A DNA stretch of 52,242 bases. It comes from Phaeoceros laevis (taxonomy: Eukaryota; Anthocerotophyta; Anthocerotopsida; Notothyladales). A program made the translations under genes and the position numbers. This document shows positions 42,850 through 52,242 of this stretch, in pieces. Below the pieces are notes generated by a model that saw only the letters and a program-made list of their open reading frames with translations, did not search any database and had not been told where the DNA came from. The stretch is from positions 24,323 to 76,564 of the forward strand of contig JBNGIQ010009436.1 in NCBI GenBank assembly GCA_049999765.1, read 5' to 3'. Numbering within the stretch: position 1 is the stretch's first letter; each line of letters starts with the position of its first letter.

Positions 42850-44172
42850 TGATTTGAACACGAGATTTCATCTCAGCGAAATCATGGGCTAGTAGACTAA
42901 TATCTATCAACATTCCAACTGGTTTGGAAAGAGTTAAGTTTGACATACCAGATGTGTTTGAGCTCCCACGGTCTCTACATGAGCTAGGTGAGAGCAGATA
43001 CGCTTGGGTATTCTTTGGGTACGACAATAATGGTTTGGATTCTCTTCTTCTTTTGACCAAGAAGCAAAGCGCACATGCGCATATTTCCAGACTTGCTCTC
43101 ATTATTGAGAGCAAGTTCAGGGCAAGTCGTGTGAATGTGACTATGGATTCTATTGTGAACAAGCAGAAGCATGTATTCAAGCGACACGAAGGATTTCTTA
43201 GAAGTCGAGGGCTTGATTATATTTTCTTCTATATCACAAATGAGCACTTGAGCTCTGCTCAAAGTGTGGCATGTTAACAACTTAACGAATCGGATCAATG
43301 GGGGGGAAAGCTCATTGTTTGGGACAGCACGGCTGTAGATGAGGGTCCTCTGCATTGCCTTGAGGGGCTCGGTCAGAGTTTCCCCCACAGGAGTCTTAAT
43401 TGTAGCAGCTGTGAACCCTTTATCAAACCGGATTTGCCAGAAGCCCTCCGCAGATTCTTTAAAATCAATTGATACTCTCAGGTGCAAAATCCAAAACAGC
43501 CTAGTTTTGCACCAGAAAAGCATGAAGCAACGGCCATGCAGTTGTTGACATCTTACTCATTTTACATGGAAATGAAGAACATCAGATCCATGGTTGACCT
43601 CCTGAAACCAGAACTTGCAGATTTTCTACTTCGGCTTTGTACAAGCGAAAGCGACAATATCGCTCTACATGACATTCCACGTGAAGACAAGGGAATGGGT
43701 CCAACTGCCCTTTACCAGATGGGGCAATATGCTACTGCAGAAGATGGTCGGATTAGCATGAGAGATGGGTTGGACAAGGAAGGGCACTTGAAACGATTAA
43801 GAAAAGGAGGCAAATACTGGCTTTTTTTGAGCGCCCCAGACTGAACTTCCCTTTCAGTACCAACTTGAAATGATCAATAAGGAAAAGGTTCCATACGATG
43901 AAGAGGGCTCACATGATCTGGACTTTAGTAAATACATAAGGCGTGCTGTAGGTTTAATGGATACAGATGCACTTGCTAAATCAACAGGCACTCGGAATGA
44001 GCGAGTTTACATGGATGAGTTCTACAAAGTGGAAACCAGTTTATCACCCGAGTCTGCAATCTGGAGTCCTGAAGTAGGGTATGTGTACGGAGTCTCCGGA
44101 AGAGTGGATTATTTCTGCGCCGACCTCGGCTGGCTTGTAGCAAAGCATGAAGCAAAACTGAGCAACGTATAG
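42850..44172 (+). pseudogene. Broken Crinkler/RHS-type (CR) nuclease-like gene
   Basis: Three consecutive blocks look like one protein. Block 1 (to 43274) and block 2 (43278-43844) are in the same frame, interrupted by TAA at 43275 and a TGA near 43465; block 3 (about 43850-44172) is in the next frame. Further stops lie upstream of 42850. Block 1 has GYDNNGLDSLLLL followed by LALIIESKF, which fits the D...(E)xK pattern of PD-(D/E)XK nucleases. Block 2 has GGKLIVWDSTAVDEG and a helical NIRSMVDLLKPELADFLLRL. Block 3 has NERVYMDEFYKVETSLSPES and YVYGVSGRVDYFCADLGWLV, resembling the C-terminal nuclease-like region of the Crinkler-RHS superfamily known from eukaryotic selfish elements and microbial effectors. 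No P-loop NTPase was found. The stop near 43465 could lie in an intron (a possible acceptor ends at 43480), but the others argue for a pseudogene. Family assignment is from pattern memory only. Confidence 0.4.
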
Positions 44173-44620
44173 AGTCTCTTTTTTATTAGACTAACGTTTC
44201 TTGGTAATTATCTTCCAATGTAATGTTTTTTATATAATTTATTCGACATGTATCATCTTTCCAATGTTAGGCAACTACTCTATGAAAACCAAGGTACTTG
44301 GTTGAAGGGAACATGATGGTCAACCATGTTTTGCTAAAAAGCTCGGTCTTGAGTGATTTTCAGCCAAGAGGTTTAGAGTATTTTTTACATATATGAGATA
44401 TATGGTTGGAAACTTAGTTGCCGGAAGTGGCGTTCCTTTGAAAAGGAGCGCCGTTTCCTTCATAGTTTACGTTACGCACGTTAGATTCAGACGTCAAGCT
44501 ATATTGTAAACATTGCCAATTAACTCGAAATACATACCGTATAAAACCCATATATACAAAAACTTCAGTTAGCGTCGATTCAACTAGTGATTCGAATCAC
44601 AAAGCAACGAATGAGTTTTC
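44173..44620. other. AT-rich downstream region
   Basis: No gene seen. Confidence 0.35.
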
Positions 44621-44665
44621 GCGACGCCAAACTCAAGCTCCGCACGAGCTTGAGTTTGGCATCGC
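44621..44665. repeat. 20-bp inverted repeat, 5-nt loop
   Basis: Arms 44621-44640 and 44646-44665 pair with a single mismatch around the loop CGCAC; the inner 15 bases GCCAAACTCAAGCTC pair perfectly. A transcript would form a strong hairpin. It could be the end of a miniature element or a small-RNA-like fold-back. Confidence 0.8.
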
Positions 44666-44763
44666 GCGGAGTTTGAGTCACCATGCCCCAAGCTCTCGCA
44701 TGCCTGTACCTGCCGTCTCCAACCCCCTGAAACCCTGTCCTAATGGCGCGCCCCGTTCCCAAG

Positions 44764-44861
44764 ACCTTGGAGAGCTAGAGATTGGCGATGGCGTTTCGCT
44801 GGCATCTATGCAACCTTGGAGAGCCAAGGATTGGCGATGGAGTTTTGTTGGCATCTACGCC
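44764..44861 (+). repeat. Tandem duplication, 49 bp x 2
   Basis: Units 44764-44812 and 44813-44861 share ACCTTGGAGAGC, ATTGGCGATGG and GGCATCTA with about seven differences. Confidence 0.88.
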
Positions 44862-44911
44862 CTAGCGTGAGTTACGCCACCAACAAATCCAATGTTGGCT
44901 GGAGGTGTTGG

Positions 44912-44979
44912 TCTATGCTCTAAGTATGTCTATGATATAAGTATGCCCATGTTATAAGTATGTCTATGCTATAAGTACA
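44912..44979 (+). repeat. Tandem 17-bp repeat x 4
   Basis: Four successive 17-bp units of the type TCTATGCTATAAGTATG (44912, 44929, 44946, 44963), each differing by one to three bases. Non-coding. Confidence 0.9.
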
Positions 44980-45127
44980 TATCATGAGTCATACATAAGT
45001 CTTGACTACATATGTGATCACTCATGAGATGTAGGAAGTACTAAGAATAACGTAATTATATTTTTGAACGTGTTTCGTATTTAAAATAATTAAAATTTTA
45101 AAAAATAGAAATACGGTATAATACACC

Positions 45128-45227
45128 NNNNNNNNNNNNNNNNNNNNNNNNNNNNNNNNNNNNNNNNNNNNNNNNNNNNNNNNNNNNNNNNNNNNNNNNN
45201 NNNNNNNNNNNNNNNNNNNNNNNNNNN
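45128..45227. other. Assembly gap (100 N)
   Basis: Exactly 100 N in AT-rich DNA. Confidence 1.
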
Positions 45228-45967
45228 TTTCTTTTCTACCTTCAAATTCAAGTCAAACATTCTATCTACATGCTAGTTAAAGAATAATTAGAACTCCATG
45301 TTGGAAACCTTAGTTGCAGGAATGGACGATGCACGAATTGGTGATTCATTATTGAAATGAATCGATTCATACGTAACATAACGTAAATTACTGTGACGTA
45401 GGTAGGAATCGTAAATCACTTTCATTTTATATGGCGGGATAAAAAAATCAAAATACCATCTTTATATGGTATGAATTTCGAAGTTAGCAATGTTAGTTAC
45501 GAGCTCCACTCGTGCGGGTGCGGGCGACTCGTCTCCTACGCGGGTGACTTAATTAAGTAGGTGACTAAGTATGTAATACTATGTATAGACCAGGTCATAT
45601 ATCGGAATATAAATATTTATAAATACACTGAATATACAATGATTCCGAATCGTCATTTTGCAATTACGTGCAGGAAGCGAGATTAAAATAACGGAACAGA
45701 AAGTGTTCATCGTGTCTGTCGGGGTATGTTGTATAGACTGAATACAAGCCTCCCATTTGTACTCGCCTAATAACGAACGGCAAGTCGGATATTCGGTACG
45801 TGTAGACACTGTAGAGTCCGCACTCGGAAAGACAAACCACAGTCACGCAGGCCCATATAACGGTCCTACGGCTGCAAAACCCTAAGCGCAACGTGTAAGT
45901 GGGTATTCAAGTTGAAGAAAGCTGCTGACGGGACTATAGCAAGATACATCTTCATTTTGACATCAAG
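45228..45967. other. Upstream region of SDE2
   Basis: AT-rich on the left, less so near 45900. No gene recognised; the last few hundred bases should contain the SDE2 promoter. Confidence 0.4.
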
Positions 45968-47226
45968 ATGCCAGCATTCCAGATTTTCGTGCGGTCCTTA
46001 GATGGTACCTCTCGTTGTTTGCAGCTGTCCTCCGGACAATTGGCGGGAGGTGATCTCAAAGCACGAATTCATGCTTTGGAGGGAATTTCGTTGGAAGATT
46101 TGCGGCTAGTGACCGGTACCAAGGAGGTCGATGTTGCAACCACGCTTGAGGCAGGGTCAGATGGAATCTTCCCGTCCTGCACAATCTTGCTGCGGCTGCT
46201 GGGCGGGAAGGGAGGCTTTGGCTCCTTACTTCGTGGAGCAGCGACCAAAGCAGGGCAGAAGAAGACCAGCAATTTCGATGCTTGCAGGGATATGAGTGGC
46301 AGGAGGCTACGGCACGTGAATGCGGAGAAGAAGCTAAAGCAGTGGAAAGCCGAGGCTAACGAGCGGGAGCTGGATAAAACGGCACAAGAGTACCTCAAGA
46401 AGTTGCAGAAGACCAAGGAGGAGGATACAGGTATTATGGAGGAGATGAAGGTCATGAAGGAGCGGAGTGAGCGTACAAGGGTGTCCGTGGAGATGGCGGT
46501 GAAATCAGGGTTAGAAGAGGCAAAGAAGCAGTTGACGGATGGGAAACGTAAGAAGGTAGAAGCGGTGAGGGTTCGTGCCAAGAGGGTTCGCATTTGGATA
46601 GCGGAGGGTGTTGATGACGACTCGGAAGACGAGGAGGTTGATACAGACGAGGAGGAAGGAGAAGAGGCTGGTTTCGTAGATAGACCTATCGGCGAACGTC
46701 TTGCTGGTGCACCCCATGAGGAGCAATCTGCTCATGGTTGTGAGCCAAGCTCATCTGATATCCAACATGGTCATCAGGAAGACCTAGCTTCGGACAGGGA
46801 AGTGNNNNNNNNNNNNNNNNNNNNNNNNNNNNNNNNNNNNNNNNNNNNNNNNNNNNNNNNNNNNNNNNNNNNNNNNNNNNNNNNNNNNNNNNNNNNNNNN
46901 NNNNGGCAGCAACAGGAAATGTGGGGTTCCAAGATATGGCTAGCACAGAGGCTGATACCAAGGACGTCAGGCCTGCCACCCCGCCCCCAGAGGCACCTGT
47001 TGGTCACACTCTGGCACCGAAGTCATACAAAGAACCCCTGGATTTTGACGAGTTTGAAAGCACCGGGGAGTTGCAAGCACTTGGACTAGATAGGTTGAAG
47101 TCTGAGCTGCAGGCTCGGAAACTGAAATGTGGTGGAAGTCTAACAGAGCGAGCAAGTCGATTGTATTTGTTAAAATCTACTCCGCTGGATGAAATGGACA
47201 GGAAGCACTTCATTAAAGGGGCGTAG
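45968..47226 (+). CDS. SDE2: SDE2 homologue, ubiquitin-like splicing/genome-stability factor
   Basis: Starts at ATG 45968. Residues 1-77 are a ubiquitin-like fold ([17 protein letters not shown] ... CTILLRLL) ending in GGKGGFGS, the conserved site where the ubiquitin-like part is cleaved to release the active C-terminal fragment beginning with Lys. Next comes the conserved SDE2 domain ([20 protein letters not shown]) and a long charged helix and acidic tract. After a 100-N gap (46805-46904) the frame resumes with a C-terminal SAP-like segment ([35 protein letters not shown]) and a stop at 47224. Left and right parts lie in different frames across the gap. Since the gap length is arbitrary, this is not evidence of a frameshift; if there is no intron, the real missing length is 3n+2. 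SDE2 acts in nuclear pre-mRNA splicing and DNA replication stress in yeast and animals. No introns are visible. Confidence 0.92.
46805..46904. other. Assembly gap (100 N) inside SDE2
   Basis: Placeholder length; removes part of the coding sequence between the acidic tract and the SAP-like end. Confidence 1.
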
Positions 47227-47402
47227 CCAACCGAGGACTTATGTAAGAATGTAAGCAGTTCTGTGCAGCACTTCAGAATCCTCTGTATATCAATTTAGGG
47301 GGGACTTCACCCTCATGCATTATGGTTGCACCATAATGCTGGCGCCAGAGTGCCCAAGGGTATGCAACTGCTCAGAACTGTGCGAATGGGGAGCTAGAGC
47401 AG

Positions 47403-47534
47403 TTGACGCTGAGTGACTTAGCCGACACACGACATTCGACTTCCCTCCTGTACAGAGTCATCCCGAGATGTGGGACTGAGAAAAATCTGGTGTTGGCTCG
47501 ACGATCTGATGATCTCGCTATCAAGCTTGGGTAG
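47403..47534 (+). pseudogene. PPR relic downstream of SDE2
   Basis: One frame reads TSLLYRVIPRCGTEKNLVLA then RRSDDLAIKLG before TAG at 47532. It matches DIPLLYRVIKRCIGENDLLL, GRRVHALALRSG at the start of the repeat region of the intact DYW gene. It is a single isolated unit with no continuation and cannot be functional. Confidence 0.7.
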
Positions 47535-47676
47535 GATAGAAAACAAAACTTGGAGTCAAAAACCTTCTCGCATATAGAATTAGAACTCTTTCAAAAATAC
47601 CAAATCCACTTCTCAACTACAGTCCAGAACTCCGTAATGGTCCTACATCCAAACTGTAATGTGAAGTACCCACCGT

Positions 47677-48688
47677 TCACACTACCCCTCTCACCACTGG
47701 CTGCTCATCCTTGACCCATTCATCAATACTAGGAGTCTTGATACCAACGTTACGCATGTCGAGAAGGTTTGCTGTAACAAGAGCAGGAGAAGAGATGGTC
47801 ATGAAAGGGCCGCGAACTTCCGAACAACGTGGTGCTACCATTTGAACTGACAAGACACTTACCACCATGAACTTGCGGAGTGGCAGCGGCGGTGGCATCC
47901 GCGAGTACTGTGACCGAAGGGTAATCCAGGGCTAGGGCGTCAAACGCTGTTGCCCGGATGCAGTTAGGAGTTTGAACCCCTGGAAAGAGCAAACGGAGGT
48001 CGGCACGGAGGTTCGGACAGGCAAGTAGCACCAAGACGAAGAGAGGCGATGAGTGCAAACCAGCCACCACAACGTTGACAACTCCATGGCGTCGAAGAAC
48101 ACGATCCAAATTTGTGTCGAAAAATGCACTGAACCTGTGCTTCACAAGCATCCAATCCTGCGGGAAAGGTTCCAGGCCTTCTACAAGAGCTGCACCCGGA
48201 GTACCTTTGACGGTAGGGCCGACCGTTTCCCCGCCATACAGATGCGTGCGAAAGAGTTCGACATCCCTTCCACTGGGATCATGCTCCCTCTTCACCTGAA
48301 TGGATATTGACACACAAAAGTGTTGCTTCACGAGGCTTGACAAAAAGTACAGATCAGGGAGGTGCCAAATGCACACCCTTGTAGGGAAACCTAAGCCTTA
48401 CCCACACAACCAGAGCACCTTTCTCTCGTGCTAGAGAAACTGCCTTCTTTACAGCAGGTACGATGGCAATTCCTCCATTCACACAGAGAGGACCCGGGTA
48501 GATGAAGTCATTCTGCATCCCCAATCCTTCATGAGTCTCAGCCTCGTGATTCCCAGAGAACAGCATGGACAGTTACACATAGAGTGACAGTGCGGAGATT
48601 TCCCACAACCGAGGGGTACCTGCATGTCAACCACTAACAGAGCTGTTTTCCGCCACTCACTGTATTCAGCTGCATCCCTATCCGCCAT
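47677..48688 (-). CDS. Isochorismatase-family hydrolase, At3g16190 type
   Basis: Five exons read leftwards: 48688..48620, 48512..48402, 48295..48061, 47979..47866, 47771..47677; 207 aa, the usual size. ATG 48688 starts MADRDAAEYSEWRKTALLVV. The catalytic Asp lies in LLVVDMQNDF, the catalytic Lys in DWMLVKHRFSAFFDTNL, and the nucleophile Cys with its cis-peptide in AGVQTPNCIRATAFDAL. VTVLADATAAATP and LLDMRNVGIKTPSIDEW complete the fold. The REHDPSGRDVELFR segment is characteristic of the plant At3g16190 group. These enzymes are cysteine hydrolases; the natural substrate of this plant group is not established. All three catalytic residues appear intact. Confidence 0.95.
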
Positions 48689-48888
48689 GGCCGCAGGAGT
48701 TTGGAACAAACGCTAGCAAGAAACTGTCAAGTCTAATGTGAAACCCTCGGATCCCTGAGCACCTGTGGAACCGCATCGCCTGATCAGGCTCAGAACACAC
48801 TCCTCCAAGATGGCAGAGAAAAGCCACAAAAGAGGATCTTACAGGGAGGAAAGCTGAGCCACTCGGCCGGGGGCCGGGCCTGGGGAGG

Positions 48889-49092
48889 TCATTGGTGGGA
48901 GTCGTGGCCACCCTTGCCGCCAAGCTTGGTGGACATTCCGTCCACGAAGAGGTAAACGGCAAACGCGGCGACAGCGATCCCCAGCCCTGGCGTTGCGCGC
49001 TTCAGATTGTTGTTCAGCATGGGATGCTTTCGGTATTCGTCCAGCGCCTTGAAGAATGCTGTAGTCCTCTTCCCCGCTTCCAAGTCCGCCAT
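48889..49092 (-). CDS. NDUFB3: Complex I subunit NDUFB3 (B12)
   Basis: Single exon, 67 aa, ATG 49092 to TGA 48889. It has the short B12 pattern: DEYRKHPMLNNNLKRATPGL followed by one transmembrane helix (GIAVAAFAVYLFVDGM) and a short hydrophilic tail. The WRKHPM-like motif and size match plant NADH dehydrogenase 1 beta subcomplex subunit 3. It is an accessory subunit of the membrane arm of mitochondrial complex I. It lies 200 nt beyond the start of the isochorismatase-like gene on the same strand. Confidence 0.92.
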   Translation of the reverse strand: MADLEAGKRTTAFFKALDEYRKHPMLNNNLKRATPGLGIAVAAFAVYLFVDGMSTKLGGKGGHDSHQ

Positions 49093-49417
49093 TGGTATAC
49101 CCTTCAGGCGCGTGTTTAAGCACCAATCACTCTTCACGTGTGAGACAAGCAGCCGAGGTTTCGAGTTCGGTGAGCCAAACCTCTAGTCACTTCGACTCAC
49201 TTGTCTTGTTTGTTCGACGTCCGCCAACTTCCAACGGCCACATTTTGAACTCACCAGTTGGCTCCTCAGCTCCGACGGCCTTCGCTCCATTCGTTGACCA
49301 ACTGGCCAGGATCAAATGCGGGAGCCTGGAAGACTGGAAACGACGTGATTTTCCAGCGCTTATAGAGGGTAGCCAGCTGGGGCAAGGAATTTAGCTGCTT
49401 TAGGGGGGAATTCCAGT
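49093..49417. promoter_or_regulatory. Divergent promoter, NDUFB3 / kinesin-10
   Basis: 325 nt between the ATGs of two divergently transcribed genes. It must hold both promoters; no clear TATA box was seen. Confidence 0.6.
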
Positions 49418-52242
49418 ATGATGACTCCGAAGCTCATGTCTCCCAGGCATCACACACCAGGGAAGTCTAGGTTTGCTCCATCCAGCCCCGCCCCCCGAAC
49501 TCCAAGGCAAAAAAATGGCTTCAAAGTACGGGTTGTTGTCAGAGTTCGGCCCTTCTTGGCCTCCGAGATTGGCGCTTGTCAGGGCTCGCCACAGTCCTGC
49601 GTCACTTTGTTGAGAGACGGTGCAAATCCAGAAGGGTTGCTCCAAATTTCGGATCTGAAAACCAGGTGAGCGACCTTGTTTCTTGCCTGTTGTCAAATCT
49701 TGAAAGAATACGCAGTGTCTCCTTCAGCTTTGATTCAGTTGTCCGTTGTGTGGCAATATGCAGCCGGAAAGAAAGCTACAACCTGGATATGTGCTATGGC
49801 TGTGAGGTAGAAAGCTGCGAAATTTTCCGAAAGGACCTGGAGCCCATGCTGCCCAATCTCTTCCGAGGATTCAATTCAACTGTGTTCACCTATGGGGCAA
49901 CGGGCAGTGGCAAGACGTACACCATTCTGGTAGGTCTAGGCAGTGCTTCTTGCTTTCAGACGCTCCTTGTTGTTAATGAGGTTTGCCTGCTCCTTAACAG
50001 TTTTTTATACAAAATCAGGGAACTCCAGATAGGCCAGGATTGATGTCATTGGCGATGACGAGCATCCTTCGATCTGCGGAGAAGGTGGACTGTAGTGTGA
50101 AAATCGCATATTACGAGGTGTACATGGATAGGTGCTATGATCTACTGCAGCCAAAGACAGAAGTCTCTGTCCTTGAGGATCCAAGTGGCCACATTCAGCT
50201 GCGGGGTTTAGCTCAGGCATGCCTCTGAACTGACGGTGATGCATTCTCCAACAAGTTTTCTTTTCATCTGTTCAATAGACGCGTCTGGTATAGCTGTTGA
50301 CCTATCAGACTCGGGGTTTTAGGTGGAGGTGAAAACTATGGAGATGTTCAAGGCAACGTTTTCTGAGGGATGTGCACGGCGCAAGGTTGGGCAGACAGGA
50401 CTGAACGACGCTTCAAGCAGAAGTCATGGCGTACTCATGGTCACTGTCACTTGTGGCAGCAATGACACGCAGACAACGGGGAAGCTTAATATCATCGATT
50501 TGGCAGGTATTTGCTCCGGTGGTTTTCTTGATCATCGCTTTGACATCTAAGTCTTGTATAGCTTGTTCTTGACTAACTGGCCTTTGCAGGCAACGAGGAT
50601 AATCGAAGGTCTGGAAATGGAGGTGTCCGTCTTCTCGAAAGTACCAAGATCAATGCATCATTGTTTGCTCTGTCAAACGTCATTAATGCACTCAATGCCA
50701 ATGAGTTGCGAGTCCCTTACAGGGACAGCAAGCTTACAAGGATTCTACAAGATTCTTTGGGTGGCACAAGTAGAGCCATTATGATTGCATGTTTGGTAAG
50801 TGCTGCTCAGGTCCTCTTGGACTTAATGTTCACTTGAGAACAATGTAGAAGCTAATTTTCATGGGGTCTTGTGGCATGCAGAATCCAGGTTCTTATCAGG
50901 AAGCCTCACAAACACTAAGCTTTGCAGCAAGGTCCAGGCAAGTAGTCAACGCCTCATTGCCAGCTGATGGGGAGCAGGATGCATTTGAGGATAGAGGGAA
51001 GCAGAACATGGAAGCCAAGCTACAAGTTTGGTGGGAAGCAAAAGGAAACACAACCACCACAAAGTCTCCCAATGTGTCAAGCCCTGTGCGTGGAAAAAGT
51101 TTTTGCCCCTCTCCGGAAAGAATGCGCATAGTCCAATCAGGTTCTTCTCCCAAGAAGAGGTATGAGGCTGTGCACGCTATGATGTTCATTCGTGTCCATT
51201 GTTGGCTGTTAGTGACTTTCGTGATGTCTTCCATTGGTGACACGTGTTGTGCAGGTCGTTTTTGAATTCTAGAGTTCCTCAACGTGATATACAGGTTGAC
51301 AAGGAATGTGAACTTGCACAGTGTTGTGCTGAGACTGAGCCTGTTGTGGATGAGGAATCTTCAAGGCCGACAAAAGTTCTTGATGTGTTTGAAGACGAGC
51401 GTTGTCAAGCCCCTGCGCAAGGAACAGAAGCGTCATCAGCCAAGCTAGTTGTAAATGGTAAGGCTGTTGTATTCTTTGAACTGTTTGACGCCATGCCTCA
51501 GATTCGTATTGTGTTTAAACTGTTGTCGTCGTGTGTGATGTAGGTCAAGAAGCCAACAAGGAGAATATGAGCCAAGATTTTGATGGGTGGGCAACTTCCA
51601 CAAGAATATCCAAGGCCCCAACCTCTCCGCCACTTAGTGCCCGACTGCGTGACATCAGAAATTCATTGATGTCACCTCGGCCCTTGAGTATGCTTAAACC
51701 TGAAACTGCATTCTGTCCCTTTCCTGAAGATTCCTTGGTTTTAAGCTCGCCGATAGACAATACAAACTCTCCGACAATCAAGAAGAATCCCTTGTTTTTT
51801 AGTACACCTATGGAGGATTGGGACATGAGCAGTCGAGGCTGCGAGGTAAGTTCAGCAGCAAACTGTTGTACTGAATGACAACTTGTATGTTTCTGAAGTT
51901 GGTTTTATTCAAATCGTCTTTCTGTCTTGTGCACAGGATACACTCTTGGAAACGTTTTTGCAAGTCCTCAACACTGCTTGCAGGCATTCACCTTTCTCTA
52001 CAAATAGGATGTCATGCTAAAATTTGGGAGAATGTGTGTTGTGGCTTTTTGGTCTAGTATTATCCTGTTTGACACCATTCTGTCTTTGTGTAGGGACGAG
52101 CTGATGGCTCTAAAGGTAGACCTCATGTGCTTATGCCTTTGTCGTTCGACTGAAGTATAAGCGCGTGCTTGGTGAAGCTAAATCCAGGAACTAATCTTCC
52201 TGCAGGGAATTGGAGAGAAGCGTGCAAATCGCTTGATTGATT
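49418..52242 (+). CDS. Kinesin-10 motor protein (KIN10B-like), 3' end outside window
   Basis: Exons: 49418..49665, 49764..49929, 50019..50216, 50323..50506, 50590..50795, 50882..51159, 51255..51457, 51544..51845, 51937..51983, 52094..52115, 52206..52242 (cut by the window edge). The motor domain starts with [10 protein letters not shown]. The P-loop [10 protein letters not shown] is in exon 2, switch [11 protein letters not shown] in exon 4, and switch II DLAGNED spans exons 4-5. [20 protein letters not shown] and [17 protein letters not shown] follow. The C-terminal region has KEN near the start of exon 8 (ANKENMSQ) and ends in a helix-hairpin-helix signature (ALK then [12 protein letters not shown]). 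This motor-plus-HhH layout is that of kinesin-10 (KIF22/Kid, plant At5g02370), a chromosome-arm motor. Two introns (after 50216 and 51983) appear to use GC donors. The start is the first of two adjacent ATGs. Confidence 0.95.

Noticed and set aside
46069-46593. Minus-strand ORF of 174 codons inside SDE2
   Set aside because: Shadow of the SDE2 coding strand, caused by its biased codon use.

Overview
The window is nuclear DNA of a land plant. Its genes have many short spliceosomal introns, mostly about 70-170 nt with GT-AG borders, and they encode plant-typical families: organelle PPR proteins including a DYW editing factor, a PHL/SPT20-like regulator, an LDL1-type demethylase, GRXS15 and kinesin-10. 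The DYW protein carries a KP replacement of the PG box and ends in Asp-Arg-His. As I recall the literature, such variants track the lineages with U-to-C organelle editing (hornworts, ferns, non-Selaginella lycophytes). Together with the compact introns and gene spacing this suggests a seed-free plant, perhaps a hornwort; that is an inference. Four runs of exactly 100 N (18612-18711, 42435-42534, 45128-45227, 46805-46904) are assembly gaps.

Layout. 1-3.2 kb: tafazzin (minus). 3.8-5.9 kb: DYW:KP PPR editing factor (plus). 6.2-7.1 kb: a coiled-coil protein of unknown role. 7.5-8.6 kb: mitochondrial GRXS15-like glutaredoxin. 9.2-9.9 kb: a small helical BORCS6-like protein. 11.4-15.9 kb: PHL/SPT20-like protein with an internal tandem protein repeat and a Gln-rich tail. 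16.1-16.8 kb: an unidentified three-exon gene model. 17.5-17.9 kb: a LINE-like relic. 18.9-21.3 kb: calnexin (minus). 23.0-25.7 kb: LDL1-like histone demethylase. 26.7-32.4 kb is very compact: a P-class PPR gene and the exosome subunit RRP4 start head-to-head 82 nt apart, and RRP4 ends tail-to-tail 48 nt from a CBS-domain gene. 36.3-37.5 kb: intronless F-box/kelch gene. 37.5-46 kb is AT-rich and repeat-laden and holds a PPR relic, several duplications and hairpins, and a broken gene resembling Crinkler-type nuclease proteins. 46.0-52.2 kb: SDE2 (interrupted by a gap), a PPR relic, an isochorismatase-family hydrolase, complex I subunit NDUFB3, and a kinesin-10 that runs off the window.

The genes do not form a pathway; this is ordinary eukaryotic housekeeping content. 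Several act in organelles (tafazzin, GRXS15, NDUFB3, both PPR proteins) or the nucleus (PHL, LDL1, RRP4, SDE2). The most unusual items are the DYW:KP editing factor, three scattered relics of related PPR genes, the CR-nuclease-like pseudogene, the 48-50 aa tandem repeat inside the PHL protein, and two apparent GC-AG introns in the kinesin gene. Exon borders were set by eye from splice signals, reading phase and remembered family conservation, not by alignment to transcripts.
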